A stretch of DNA of 64,000 nucleotides from Eustoma russellianum (taxonomy: Eukaryota; Streptophyta; Magnoliopsida; Gentianales; Gentianaceae), in NCBI GenBank assembly GCA_036186865.1, contig AP025066.1, positions 19,106,052 through 19,170,051 on the forward strand, read 5' to 3'. The notes under the pieces are model-generated. The model saw only the letters and a program-made list of their open reading frames with translations. It made no database searches and was not told the origin of the DNA. Position numbers and translations under genes: made by a program. Shown here in pieces: positions 1-12,030 of this stretch. Positions within the stretch are counted from its first letter, which is position 1. Each line of letters opens with the position of its first letter.

Positions 1-2325
1 TGCTCAGCTTTTACTCTTTGACAAACAAGGCATCGCTCAACAAATTCAGCTATTTGGTTCTTCATGTCGTGCCACCAAAACCTTTGCTTGAGATCTTGAT
101 ACATCTTATTAGCTCCAGGGTGTATAGATAAGCGCGAGTTGTGGGCTTCCATCAAGATTTCATCTTTAATTTCCTTGTTCTCAGGTACACATAACCGTCC
201 TCTGTACCATAAACTGCCATCGCTACGAGCTTCAAAATCATTCCGTGGCTTATCTTTTATCCTCTCCTTGATCTTCCTGAAGGCTTCATCATTTCCTTGA
301 GCCTCTTTGATCTTATCAATCAGTGAAGGGATAAGAACTAATTTGGTGAGCACTTTGTCCACGGAGTCAACTTCTTCAAGGCCAAATTCTTCCATATCTC
401 GTTGAAGAGGTGGTTGACTTGGGTGACTTTTCTTTCGACTTAACGCATCAGCAACTTTATTGGCTTTCCCAGGATGGTACTGAATTGAGAGATCATAATC
501 TTTAATCAACTCCAACCATCTGCGCTGCCGCATATTTAGTTCTTTCTGGGTAAAGAGATACTTTAGGCTTTTATGATCTGTATAGATCTCACATTTCTCA
601 CCATACAAGTAATGTCTCCATATCTTCAAAGCAAATACTACTGCGGCAAGCTCAAGATCATGTATGGGGTAGTTTTGCTCGAATGGCTTTAACTGTCGGG
701 ATGCATAAGCTATCACTCTATCCTTTTGCATAAGGACACATCCGAGACCGTTCTTTGAAGCATCACTGTACACAACATATTTCTCGCCAGGAGTGGACTG
801 AGCCAAGATATGGGCAGATGTCAACTTTTCTTTTAACTCCGAGAAGCTCCTTTCACAATCGACATTCCACTTGAACTTGGTTTTCTTTTGTGTCAATCTG
901 GTGAGGGGAACATCTATCCTCGAGAATCCTTCAACGAACTTCTGATAATACCCTGCCAGTCCAATGAAGCTTCTCACTTCTGTAACATTAGTTGGCCTGG
1001 GCCATTCTGTAATGGCCTCGATTTTCTTGGGATCTACTGAAATCCCATCTTCTTATATAACATGGCCAAGGAAGGACACACTATGCAGCCAAAACTCGCA
1101 TTTGCTAAATTTCGCATACAAACGTCTTTCCTTTAAGATATTCGAAACCGTCCGCAAATGGGCTGCATGAGTTTCCTCATCTAGCAAATAGATCAAGATA
1201 TCGTCTATGAAGACCACTACGAACTTGTCCAACTGATCCTGAAAGACTCGATTCATGAGATCCATAAAGGCGGCAGGAGCATTGGTCAACCCAAAGGGCA
1301 TGACCATAAATTCGTAGTGTCCATAGCGTGTTTTGAAAGTAGTCTTAGGAACGTCTTCAGCCTTAATCTTCAATTGAAAATATCCAAATCACAGGTCTAT
1401 CTTACTGAAAACTCGAGATCCCTGCATTAAGATTATTTAGATAGGGTTTTGGAATTTAAACCTTAATTGAACTAAAACTTGTTAGTTACGTACCCTGAGT
1501 TGATCAAATAAATCATCGATCCGGGGCAATGGGTACTTATTCTTTATGGTGATTTTGTTAAGTTCCCGGTAATCGATGCATAAACGCATACTTCCATCTT
1601 TCTTCTTCACGAATAACACAGGAGCACCCCAAGGTGAAACGCTGGGGCAGATGAGCTTCTTCTCTAACAGCTCGTGTAACTGCTCCTTTAGCTCTTTCAG
1701 TTATGCAAGTGCCATCCGATATGAGGCCTTTGATATGGGTTTAGCTCTTGAAACAATGTTTATTTCGAAAGCAATTTTGCGGTTGGGAAGTAACCCAGGT
1801 AATTCATCTAGAAAAACATTGGGGTATTCATTAACAACCGGAACTTGAGCAAGGGTGGGGTTCACTTGCTCAGCACTTAAAGAATCCTTCATGGCCTTTC
1901 TTCAATGCTCGGCTGGCACAAGCCGCATTAACATAGACCTTCTTGGATGGTTTCTTTATCTTGGCTTCTCCTTGGAATGATACTTCATCTCGAGTGGCAT
2001 TCTTAATTATAACTTGCCTATTCCGGAAATCAATGTGAGCATAGTTGTTTGAGAGACAATCCATTCCAAGAATCACATCAAAATCACTCATGGATATGGG
2101 GATTAAATCGGCTTCAAACCGCTGATCATCGAACTCGAGCGCATAATTTCTGAAGATATGATGAGAGATAATCACCTGATCTCCGGCTGCTTGTACTCTA
2201 TAGGGTGATTCTAATCGAACTGAGTTATGGTCGAATATTCTTAGCAAACTTTCTAGAGATAAATGAGTGGCTGGCGCCACTGTCGAACAATACATTCGCA
2301 GGTACGCTACATACTAAGATAGTTC
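1..2325 (-). pseudogene. pol of E1 (protease, RT, RNase H, start of integrase), decayed
   Basis: Sense order: aspartic protease with LFDSGAS (about 2290), a linker, RT with RLCIDYRELN (about 1590-1570) and the catalytic VVFIDDIL (about 1220), RNase H with DASKNGLGCVLMQ (about 755-720) and KYLFTQKELN, then the integrase zinc-finger stretch ERCLVCQRVK at the window edge. Lesions include a frameshift near 1885, a stop at MALA-stop (about 1701) and CGA to TGA in the IDLR motif (about 1400). A 72-bp intron interrupts RT. In contrast to E2, RNase H at GLGCVLMQ is uninterrupted. It would have copied element RNA into DNA; this copy cannot make the protein. Confidence 0.88.
1422..1493 (-). other. predicted intron inside RT of E1
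   Basis: The 72-bp stretch begins GTACGTAAC and ends TTAATGCAG on the minus strand. The flanks read LPRIDDLFDQLR and GSRVFSKIDL; joined, they give the continuous RT motif DQLRGSRVFSKIDL. E2 has no insertion here (it reads DLFD-stop-LKGARWFSKIDL). Size, borders and frame restoration favour a real intron over a random insertion. Confidence 0.72.
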
Positions 2326-2404
2326 CTGAATCATGTATATTTAACTAAGAAAAAGTAGCATGCATAAGCAAAACATATTTAAGGCATAAAGCTTTAAATC
2401 TTAC
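2326..2404 (-). other. predicted intron at the gag/protease junction of E1
   Basis: The 79-bp segment begins GTAAGATTT and ends GATTCAG on the minus strand and is stop-filled and AT-rich. Joining 2405 to 2325 gives a continuous reading VVTG-TILV directly into the protease, the wording found uninterrupted in intron-less Tekay polyproteins. E2 has an intron at the same residue position. Splicing itself is predicted, not observed. Confidence 0.75.
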
Positions 2405-3620
2405 CAGTCACTACGTCTGCCGTCTCCTCAACATCTGCATCTGTCATGACGTGCACCCTTGCATTTGCACGTGGGCGTTGGTTCTTTGACTGTTGCTTCA
2501 GTTGCTGCGCTCCTTTGTCTAGAAAATCCCTAATCAGGTGACCATCCTTGCCTCATCCAAAACATGGTCCAGTCTTCCATCGACACTCACCCATGTGTAT
2601 CTTCTGGCACTGAGGGCACACTGGTATAGCTGGCTGCTGGGGTGGAGCTTGATTCTTCTGCTGATTATTTTAATGCTGCTGGCGGCGCTAATTCTGACCT
2701 TGTGATCTCCCTTGACGAACAGATCCTCTGTAATTCTTCTTGGCTACCTTTCTGAATTTCTCATTTCCAGTCACTTGTCTTTCTCTTTTCCGTCCCACAT
2801 CGTCTCGACGGATAATGTCTCTCTCAATCCTATAACAGGCGTCTAGAAGGGCTCCAAAATTTGCAGGGTTTGCATTCACCAACCATGTTCTGATTCTCGG
2901 ATTTAGCCCTCTTTCAAATTTCAGCATTTTTGTCTCTTCATCATTCATAGTGGTAGGCTGAAATCTCCCAAATGCAATGAACTTATTAGCATACTCTGCT
3001 ACCGTCATACCGGGCTCTTGCTTCAGTGATTCAAATTCATGCCTCTTCTATAACTTCACTGACGGAGGAATGTAGAATTTACGGAACTCCTGCAGAAATC
3101 TTTCCCAAGCAATTGGTCTTGGCAAGGGGTGTAAGTTGGTCTTCCACCATTGATTGGCCTCACTTAACAGAAAGGGCCTTATGGCTTGAGCTTTCATCTC
3201 GTCAGGGGCTTGAATTAGCTCGAAACAATTCTCGACTTCATCCAACCACTTCTTCGCTATGTCCGGATCTGGCTTTCCCTCAAACGGTGGTACATTAGCC
3301 CTCTTCAACTTCTCGAAATAATATTGTGCATCTCTCACAGGTTCACATGGGTGGGGTGGAGCATTATGATGGATTAGACCTTGACCTATCTGTGTGACCA
3401 CCTGGCAAAAGTCCTGAAAGGCATTAACGTCAGGAATAACCGGAGGAATAGGTGCCTGCGGTGGTGGAGGTGGATTATTCTGAACAGGAGGATTCTGGTC
3501 CTGCGGTGGCGGCGGTGAGACCTAAACCGGTGGAGGAGGAATGGGGCCGTGTGGCTAAGGAGGAACGGGCTCCTGAGCAGCTGGTTGAGCCCTAGGAGGT
3601 CTGCCACGAGGTCGCACCAT
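2405..3620 (-). pseudogene. gag of E1 (capsid-nucleocapsid), decayed
   Basis: Gag packages the element RNA into virus-like particles. Translation starts at 3620 with MVRPRGRPPR and a Pro/Gln-rich N-terminus. The capsid region is well preserved (WLDEVENCFELIQ, WWKTNLHPLP, MTVAEYANKF, FERGLNPRIR). The C-terminal zinc knuckle is damaged: the second Cys codon of the CX2C pair is a stop and the last Cys is Phe. Several other stops are present, for example after PSVKL and after GRSQGQN. The reading ends ADVVTG at 2405 on a clean splice donor, which would join it to protease. Confidence 0.85.
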
Positions 3621-3910
3621 CTACACTACGGAGTGTTAAAATTTACACAATGTTGGGATAAAACCAAATTATTTTGGCTAAAGGTCATAATTCTCAAAAA
3701 TTTTAAATGAGGGAGAGAAAAGACACATCTTACGTTAGAGATCCGGATTTTTATAAGTCAGGATTAATTAGTAAATTTTATCCTAAACTCGGTCTAAGTT
3801 GTCCTAGTCTAAGACCATCACTCTTCTAAGATCATGACTTAGGTCTAAGATGAAACTTAGATTCTAAGATCATAACTTAGTTCTACGTTCTGCCCGAAAT
3901 CTAGAGCCTG

Positions 3911-3923
3911 AGTTCTGATACCA
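3911..3923 (-). other. primer binding site of E1
   Basis: Minus strand reads TGGTATCAGAACT just after the LTR end, complementary to the 3' end of initiator tRNA-Met, the usual primer for plant LTR retrotransposons. It differs from the standard TGGTATCAGAGC at the 11th base. Confidence 0.85.
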
Positions 3924-3925
3924 CC

Positions 3926-6900
3926 TGTAGCTCCCTGCATTGGACCTTGTCCGAATACGGTGCACCCGCCGTACTTCACTATAGAGAGTACAAAGAATCA
4001 TGCATAACATGCGAAAATCCATAACTTAGGTCATGGACTCCACTGTTAACATTTAACATGGTAGTAAAATTTAGGCAGAATTAAAACTTTGAAATAAACA
4101 TGCATTCCGAATTATTAAATCCCCAAAAAATTAGTTCAACAAAACAAGATTTTCAACATAGTTCATAGTACAAACATCATATCAGCACTAAAGTCCTTAA
4201 GCATGGTCTCCTCCTAACTCCTTGACTACGGGTACAGCACTCTCGGCTCATCCTCGATCCACTGAACCTTAGCATTCTCTGGCTTTGGGAAAAAATAAAG
4301 GTATGAGTGATAAAAATAACCCAGCAAGCATACAATAAACTACCATGAAACAAATAAAGAATCATAAAATGAATGGAAAAACCCCAAGTACCTCAAATGT
4401 TAATTCATCCTGACCCTTAATCCTTGATTCATTGTAGATATAGCCTAATCATAATTTAAGCAGTATCATACTGACAATACCATATCTCTTCCTAACTTAA
4501 CTGCCTAACATGCAAAGTGCACATGAAATATGCAAGATGCAATGCATGATGTCATGTCATGTCAAAATCATCATTTGGTCCCATAAAGCAACGTATCAGA
4601 AAACAGAGTGTCAGATCAATTAACTCTGGATCTGAACGGGTCCAGAACATGTCATTAGATTAATTAACCCTGGGTCTGGGACGTGTCCAGAACATATCAT
4701 CAGGCCGATTAACCCTGGGCCTGGATCGAATCCAGAACATATCATCGGACCAATTAACCCAGGGTTTGGAACGGGTCAAGAACTTACCATGTCATCAGAC
4801 CTATCAACCCCGGGTCTAGAATCAGGTTATGAGCATGCTTAGCCGGCAAGGAAGTCATAAAACAATTCTTTTGAAAATCATGGGACCATAAACAACTTAC
4901 GTGCATAACGAAAACTTGCTTGCTTGAAAAGAGCTTACTTGCATACAGAAAACTTAGAAAATCAGATTCATGATGCACATGATCATGTGTGATACATGGG
5001 ATGAAATGTAATTCAAGTCATGGCATAAACCATCTTAAAATTACTTAGAACATGACATAGACATAATTCCCATGAGCTGAAAATTTTCCAGAATTTACGT
5101 TCTGTTCATAGGGCCTCCAATATAACAAATCAGTCCTATTTTCACAGTTTCTTGCCTTACGCATGCATAATGGGGTCCTATCTACATGCCATAAAATTTT
5201 CGTAACATTTTAAGATGAGTAAAACATTTAATTCATTATGTTGTAAAAAGTGTATTGCTGAATCCAGTAGTACAGTACCCATCCTTTTTCTTAATTTCCA
5301 AAATCATAAAATCTTAACTAATTTGGGCCAACACCTGAAAAACATAGTAAACACATCAAGGATTAATATACATGGGCCCAAACAGTTCATACATGTCTAA
5401 ATCCACAAGACTAAGGCCTCCTAACTTATTCCATAATTCTATCATGTTTTCCAGATTTGTAACGCCAACTTCAATTCAGTAGTTACCCATCAAAACACTA
5501 ATTCCAAGTTGATTAATTTGCATGGACATGCTCATCTATGTCCTAAGTAATTACCATAAAAATTCTAGAGCAATTCAACAAATTTAAAGGGGTCATTTAG
5601 TTATTTTTCTGAAATTGGTCACGTGCTGATTCTAGAGTGACCAGTTTTACTAAAAATTTTATTGTGGCAAATCCATAAGTCTTTTTACCGAAATTCCAAC
5701 TCACAGACTTAGTAAACATATAAGGCTAGCATCCTACTAAACATCAGCTCCTTTGCACGTTCTTAAGGTATATTTTCAGGTCATACAACACGCCACATAA
5801 AATTGTCCTGCTCCAATAGTTTTGTCTTTTATCACTTTTTCATGTCCAGTGTTTACTAACTAACCTTATTATTATAAAATAACTTATTTGCCACTAAATA
5901 AATCCTTTAACATGAATATTCCATATTTCATAACTTTTATTAAGTCACAAATGTATCACCCCAAAACAGTTTGCAACTTGCACATAGCACTCATCACTTT
6001 GGCTCATTTGGCACTTTATAGAGTCCACCCTTAATACAACTAGTTCATGTATCACTTAGCTTCCCTAAACAGCCCGTTTTCTTGTGCCAAAAAGGACTCA
6101 TGTCACATTTCAAATTTGGTACAAATATACTCATGTAACAAATCATTCAAGCATGCCAAAACAACTTTGCAAATTACATATAGCACACACGCAATTTCAT
6201 ACTTCCAATGCTTCACACAAAATCCATTCTTTGCCAAGAATCAATTTGCTAATCCATACATCATCCTAAACCAGCCCTCATATCATGTTGCATGTAGGCA
6301 AAGAACTCATCTTTAGAATAATTATTCACATGCAAGTCACTTTTCTTAAGGAACCACTAAGATCTCTTGCTTAACTCATAGTATCTTCAGCTAAAATTCA
6401 TACCTTAAAAAAATAACTAACCATTCAAGTCACTAACTCTTTAAATAAATCATGAAAATCTAAATTATACTTGCCTCTTCAATCTAGAACCTTCTTTTAG
6501 CTTGGATCTTGGATGAAATAGGTTGAAGTTTCCTCCACTACTCCCATGAAGCATACGGTTTTGAGGGAGGAAAAAGGGGAAATGTTAGCTACCATTTTAA
6601 ATGAAAAATAGAGTTAACTTGATGCTAGATTTACTTACCAAGATAAGGCTTTGAATGGAGTTTGAAAGGAACTCAAACTATCAAGAGGCTAGCACCACTT
6701 AGAAGCTTGAAAAGCTTGTACCTAGTGACCAAGGAGGTCACGGGTTTGGGTAGGAAAAATGAACCCATGTGAGCTTCATTCTTTGAAATAGAGAAATTCA
6801 CTTAAGAGCTTGGAATGTGACTTACCTAGATGCTTCTTTGAGCTTGAAAATGGAAGTAGTCTTGAATCTCCTAGTCTTCAAGGGGGCGCATAGTAGAAGA

Positions 6901-7609
6901 AGGATGGTGATGAAAATAGCCTAAGTGTTCATGCTTGTGGACTTCTTGAGAGTGTACAAGGTGGAGATGGATGTGAAGCTTCTAGGTAGTTTTAAAGAAG
7001 GCTTAAAGGTGGAAGGGAGAGAGGGGAGGCCAGCGCATGAGGGGGAAAGGAGACAAGGCTTTTCATGAAAAGTAAGAAAAGCAAATCTTGGTCTTGTGAA
7101 TTGTAAGCTTTTTGCCTCCCATGCTTGGATTTACTTTATTATTGTTTGTAATATAATTTTAAATAGTGGAAAACTGGAAAGGTAGAGAGGGTTCTAGAAA
7201 CCCCTTGGGTTTGGCCGAAATCTTGGAGCCTTGGGGAGGGTATTTTTGTCATTTCACATTTTTCATAACACATACTTATATAATTATACTATTATTTATA
7301 TTATTAAATTTCTTGTATATGATTTTATGTTTGCTTTTGTGAAGACCATTTAGGTTAGTCTTCTTATAAAAAGGAAAATATTCTAAGGTCCCTTAATGTT
7401 ATGTAGCCGAAATCCCCTAAGTTATGGAGGGGCAAAATGGTCATTTCACATACTTCATGACATCCACTTGTATAATTATACAGTATCTATCATAAATGAA
7501 TTTAAGCGAAGAAGTACTAATATAACTTAATAAAATGCACTTGGAAAATTTAATATTTCACTACGCCACTTTATCATAGTTTCAAGTACATTACGGTTGG
7601 GGTACAACA
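3926..7609 (-). repeat. 5' LTR of E1, about 3.7 kb
   Basis: The inner border is set by the primer binding site (3911-3923) and the terminal CA of the sense strand. The outer border is the TGTTGTACC motif read from 7609 on the minus strand. At 3684 bp it is long for an LTR. I see no protein-coding region. It contains a five-unit hairpin array near its 3' end (4610-4826). The partner LTR is outside the window, so LTR divergence cannot be judged, and the outer border is less certain than the inner one. Confidence 0.7.
4610..4826 (-). repeat. five-unit hairpin array in the E1 LTR
   Basis: Five tandem units of about 45 bp share a central AATTAACCCTG-like stretch flanked by short arms. The arms change in step: AGATC/GATCT, AGATT/GGTCT (with G-T pairs), AGGCC/GGCCT, GGACC/GGTTT (with G-T pairs) and AGACC/GGTCT. 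A second small stem follows in several units, for example CTGGAT-CGA-ATCCAG at about 4721. The centre is conserved while the stems vary, which is the pattern expected of a maintained fold rather than of a simple repeat. Confidence 0.7.
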
Positions 7610-7785
7610 TTGTAAGTATATATATATATGTGTGAAAATATGAAATTATGGTAGATACACTTGAATAATTCGGCTATACTAGTGTATGTTATAAAAATAA
7701 AATATATTTGAGGTTCAAGGGTGTAATACACGCCAAGATCTCTTTTTGAATGTAATTGATATATTTTCTATGTATATATATAAAG
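7610..7785. other. AT-rich spacer between E1 and alignable E4 sequence
   Basis: No gene is visible. It includes a (TA)n run near 7618-7629. It does not resemble the first 600 bp of the right LTR of E4, so it may be flanking DNA or a diverged part of the left LTR into which E1 inserted. Confidence 0.4.
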
Positions 7786-9980
7786 TATAGAAATATGTAT
7801 TTATTTTTGTAATTATTTTATTTTATAAATATGTATTGTACATAAACTAATGTATAAAAGTGACCAAGATATGTATACTAAGTAATATGAAAAGGAAGTG
7901 TATAAATATAAGTATACACATACATTTTTCGGCATTAAAGTAGTTAATATTAAAATGGTTTTAAAATATTTATATACACATATATGTTAATGTATGAAAA
8001 TACAAGAGTTTTGGATATTATATAGTATAACATAAAATGATTATATAAATATATACACACTACATAATTTTCGGCCACTTGGCCTTTTATGATAAAAGAA
8101 CTTTATTACATTGTATATATATGTTTATGTGTATAATATATATGTTAAGATATGAAAATGTATAAGTTTTGAATATTATATAATATATCATAAAATGACT
8201 TTAAATATGTATATACAATATATATAAATCGGCCATTAGGCCTATTATGATTAAATGATTTTATTATATTTTATGTACATATGTATAAAATAAATGTTAA
8301 GAGTATGAAGAGAATGACCTTATTATGATTTAGGTATCTATTTATGAAATTTGATAATATATATTTTATTATACTGATACACACTTAAAGCATACTTATA
8401 TGTATGGAAGTATATATTGTACATACAATTATACATAGATACACGTTCAAATACGATGTTATGATGTTAACTAGTTTATTTCATGTTATTTATATTCATA
8501 CGTGTAATAAATGATTATTTGTAAGTCAAGATATAAGTATGAAATTCCTAGAAGGTATGGCAAAGAAAATAGGAATTATAGGTTCTATGTACTTAAATTA
8601 TGAAGTATGAAATATATGTGTATATAGATATTAAGGAAGTATGATTATGGTATTTCTTTAAGTTATAATCGTAGAATGAAAATAAGTAAATGATGATGTT
8701 ACAAGATGTAGAATTATCAAGGTATCCTCATATGATCGAGTCTCACGTTGCATGAAATGAAAGTTTGAAAAGTGATTTATCGCATTTCATGTTTAAAAGT
8801 TCATATGTATGTGAATAATAAACGCGAGATGATTGATTCCATCGACACACGATATGTTATGTTATGTTCGCCATTGTGACATCGGTACCGGGGTGGTAGG
8901 TGTCAGGGGCATATGATTATGTTCAGGCTGAGTGTAACACCAGGTCTGGGACACGGGATCTCCGTCTGATTGCATTTATGGCCGAGTGTAACACCGGGTC
9001 TGAGACACGGGATCTCCGTCATAGTGCATTACCGTTAGTACATGTACATATTTTTATGATGTTTTCTGTCGTACATGTACTATATGAGAAATCAATCGGT
9101 ATGTCGTATGTTATTATTCTTATGAAAAATGCTATAGCCAATTATGAAAATGTTATGTCTTCATGTTATGAAAATGTCATGTTATGCAAGTTATGAAAAT
9201 CACGTCATGTTTATGAAAAGTCATGTTTTATGCATCATGTCATGATCATGTCACCTTAGGGTTATGATTAAGAATTCCTCAAGTCTATGATGGCACTACA
9301 ATGGTAAATGTAGTGTTTACGCATGAAAGTGTAGTACATGTAAGATATGCAAAGATGGTATAAGTTATGGATTTGAAGCTAAGTATGGATACTATATGGT
9401 GTTACGGATTAAGTAGCACGGGATGATGTTATGTATGCTGTGAAATTTTCCTTATTTACCTGCTTTCAGTTACAGTTATGCTATACTGATTTAAAATGGA
9501 GACGTGCTTATTATTTTCGATATTCATGGTTATTATATTTTGTCACTCCGTCTCCCCATGTATGATCCACATGTCTTATCTAGAAAGACTACTTGCTGAG
9601 CGATTAAAAGTTGGATATCGCTCATACTTACCTTATTTATCATTTTCCAGATAACAGGTGTCACTATACAGACTTGTTGATGATAGGCTAGATAGACCAT
9701 TGATAACGAAGAGCATACCGAGAGATTTGCTTCGAAGGCGTTAGGTCTCGGTTTATGATGTATTTTAGAAGATTTGAGTATTCTGTATACTATGACTTGT
9801 ACAGATCATGATGTAGTGCATTGCATGTCGATTATGATTTGTTTATGTTATGTTGCTTCCGCTTATCGATACATTATTCATGTCGACAAATACATGTATA
9901 GTATCGACGCCTTGTACTCTTTGGAGTAGAGTACGGCGGGTGCACTAAGCTGGAACCATAGTTTCGGGCGGGGCCCTACA
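7786..9980 (+). repeat. left LTR of E4 (alignable part)
   Basis: Aligns closely with 11688-13874 and ends CCCTACA at 9980 just before the primer site. The first about 600 bp present in the right copy are not recognisable here. It includes two tandem units of about 54 bp at 8930-9030. Confidence 0.8.
8930..9030 (+). repeat. two 54-bp tandem units with nested inverted repeats, left LTR of E4
   Basis: Each unit contains GAGTGTAACACC, GGTCTG and GGGATCTCCGTC. Short inverted arms are visible: GTGT/ACAC outside, CCAG/CTGG inside and ACGG/CCGT at the end. The same pair occurs in the right LTR at 12826-12926. Confidence 0.7.
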
Positions 9981-9982
9981 GT

Positions 9983-9994
9983 TGGTATCAGAGC
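9983..9994 (+). other. primer binding site of E4
   Basis: TGGTATCAGAGC, complementary to the 3' end of initiator tRNA-Met, lies two bases after the left LTR end. Confidence 0.85.
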
Positions 9995-11077
9995 AAAGGC
10001 TCCAGATCGACTGCGGACACATAAGTAAACAACGACATGGATTTAAGAAGTGATCTTAGAATTTAAGAACTGATCATAGACGTAAGAACGATCTTAGATG
10101 AAATTGACAGCCTTAGTATAAGAAAAATAGAACGGTATTAGGCAGATATGAATTGTGACATAAGAAGTTGCGAGTTAGACAGTAGAAAGCTCATTGGTCA
10201 AAGAACTCATCATCTCTTGTAGTTTGATGTGATTTCCCCACTAGGAAAGATCTTTGGAAGGTTAAGGTTTTAGTGTATCACTGAAGAGAAACCATAGAGT
10301 ATAACTCAATAGGAATATAAGTAGGTCGTTTAGGCTTTCCAACATTTATACATGGCGAGCCACTAGAATACCTCAATTCTATTTTCCTGTTAGTAACATA
10401 GTAGTCATAAACTATAACTCTTATAATTTTAGGTTCAGCTCTATTTGGGATAATATTTGGAGATAGTGATAGAATTTCATAGGCTGATTAAGATACGATA
10501 TGTAATAGAACTATAAGCAGTGAATTATAAGAATTATGACGATTAGTTTTATATTGCACGAATAATACGAGTAGGATTAAGACTATGAAATTAGAAATTT
10601 TAGAGTATGTCAAAGATGTTAGTCGCATTAGGGATGTAAATTCGTAGTGATAGGAGTACGATTATATAAATAGAGATAAAAATATAATGAGTCATGGCAT
10701 ATCGGGAGTTAAATTATGAATTCTGAAGGATGTTAGATTACCTGGATGGAAGTAGTGTGCATAAGTTGAATCTGAATAAGTATGACTAGGTTGGAGATGA
10801 TATAAGATTTAGTCGGATGAGGATTAACGGATGAAATTGGTAAGTATAAAAGTTACTGTAACGCGCAGAAATATGAGGTTGTAGAATACCTAAGCAGATT
10901 AATAGGAAGTATACGTAAACAGTAAATTAAGAAAATTTTTACCATAAGTCGGTGAATACTAAGTTGAATCATAGGCGATTAAGAAATCACGCTAGAAATT
11001 AAGTGTTTAAATCTTTAAGTGTAAAATCGATACAACATTAAGTTTCAAGGACGAAATTTTTCGTAAGGAGGGAAGAA
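9995..11077 (+). other. internal non-coding region of E4
   Basis: It holds no reading frame longer than a few dozen codons and no retroviral motif. The leader (10015-10150) has scattered ATCTTAG and TTAAGA near-palindromes like those behind the primer sites of E1 and E3. It ends with the polypurine tract at about 11062-11077. Confidence 0.7.
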
Positions 11078-11533
11078 TGTTACAACCCGAATTTCCGGAT
11101 CAAGGGAAATGAAATAAGATAATGGAAAATAGAATGCAAATGCGATGTCGATAAAATTTCGATGGAATTTAAATTTTATTTAGGATTAATAAAGACATCG
11201 ACATTATATATCGGGGTTATAAACGCTCGGCAAAATAACCGAACGACAAATTATCGGATATAGCGAGACATGACGGGACTAGATAACGAACATTCAAACA
11301 TACTAAACAAGTTAAATAAATTAGTCAGTAACAACATAAGCCAGTAGATATAAATTAAACTAAATAAAAATACCCGATACGATAATTCCACTACTCTTTT
11401 TACCATAGTTATTACATTTTCTCCCATGTTATGTGTATTTTAATATCGAAAGCCTCTTCTCTGTATTTTCTGAATTCCCTCACTAACACACCAGCACATC
11501 GTCTCTATTATTATGTCATTTATGCAGTACATA

Positions 11534-11656
11534 TAGAGTCGAGGGTCTCACTGGAAGTAGAGTCTCTATCCCTTGGGATAGAGGTATTGTTTGCCTACCA
11601 TTTACCCTCCTCAGACCCTAGCGATAGCTTTTGCTGTCGTTGGGATATACTGGGTA

Positions 11657-11687
<31 letters not shown>
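11534..11687 (+). mobile_element. SINE (Au/TS-like), 3' part
   Basis: It has the typical 3' half of this plant SINE class: GGTCTCACTGGAAGTAGAGTCTCTA-like wording, CCTCAGACCCTAGCGATAGC, then GGGATATACTGGGTATG and a trinucleotide tail, here (GAT)n. ATATAG occurs at both edges (11529 and 11687), a possible target duplication. The 5' tRNA-like half is not clear. SINEs are non-coding and move with LINE enzymes. Confidence 0.65.
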
Positions 11688-11688
<1 letters not shown>

Positions 11689-12030
11689 ATAGAAATATGT
11701 ATATATTTTTGTAATTATTTTATTTTATAAATATGTATTGTACATAAACTAATGTATAAAAGTGACCAAGATATGTATACTAACTAATATGAAAAGGAAG
11801 TGTATACATATAAGTATACACATACATTTTTCGGACATAAAGTAGTAAATATTAAAATGGTTTTAAAATATTTATATACACATATATATGTTAATGTATG
11901 AAAATAAAAGAGTTTTGGATATTATATAGTATAACATAAAATGATTATATAAATGTATACACACTACATAATTTTCGGCCACTTGGCCTTTTATGATAAA
12001 AGGACTTTATTACATTGTATATATATGTTT

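Larger units (their letters stand above)
1..7609 (-). mobile_element. E1: Ty3/gypsy Tekay-type LTR retrotransposon, 5' part
   Basis: Minus-strand gypsy element. In sense order it shows a 5' LTR (7609-3926), a tRNA-Met type primer binding site, gag, protease, reverse transcriptase, RNase H and the start of integrase, where the window ends. The order protease-RT-RNase H-integrase is diagnostic of Ty3/gypsy, and the Gag and protease wording (FDSGASHSF-type active site) matches plant Tekay/Del chromoviruses. The LTR starts TGTTGT and ends CTACA. The 3' part and the other LTR lie outside the window, so the TTGTA at 7610-7614 cannot be confirmed as a target duplication. The coding region is decayed by stops and frameshifts, and two GT-AG introns interrupt it. 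Confidence 0.9.

Noticed and set aside
8900..9196. A 98-codon open frame that recurs at 12796-13092
   Set aside because: It is conserved only because both lie in the two LTRs of E4. It spans tandem repeats, has no domain and no initiation context.
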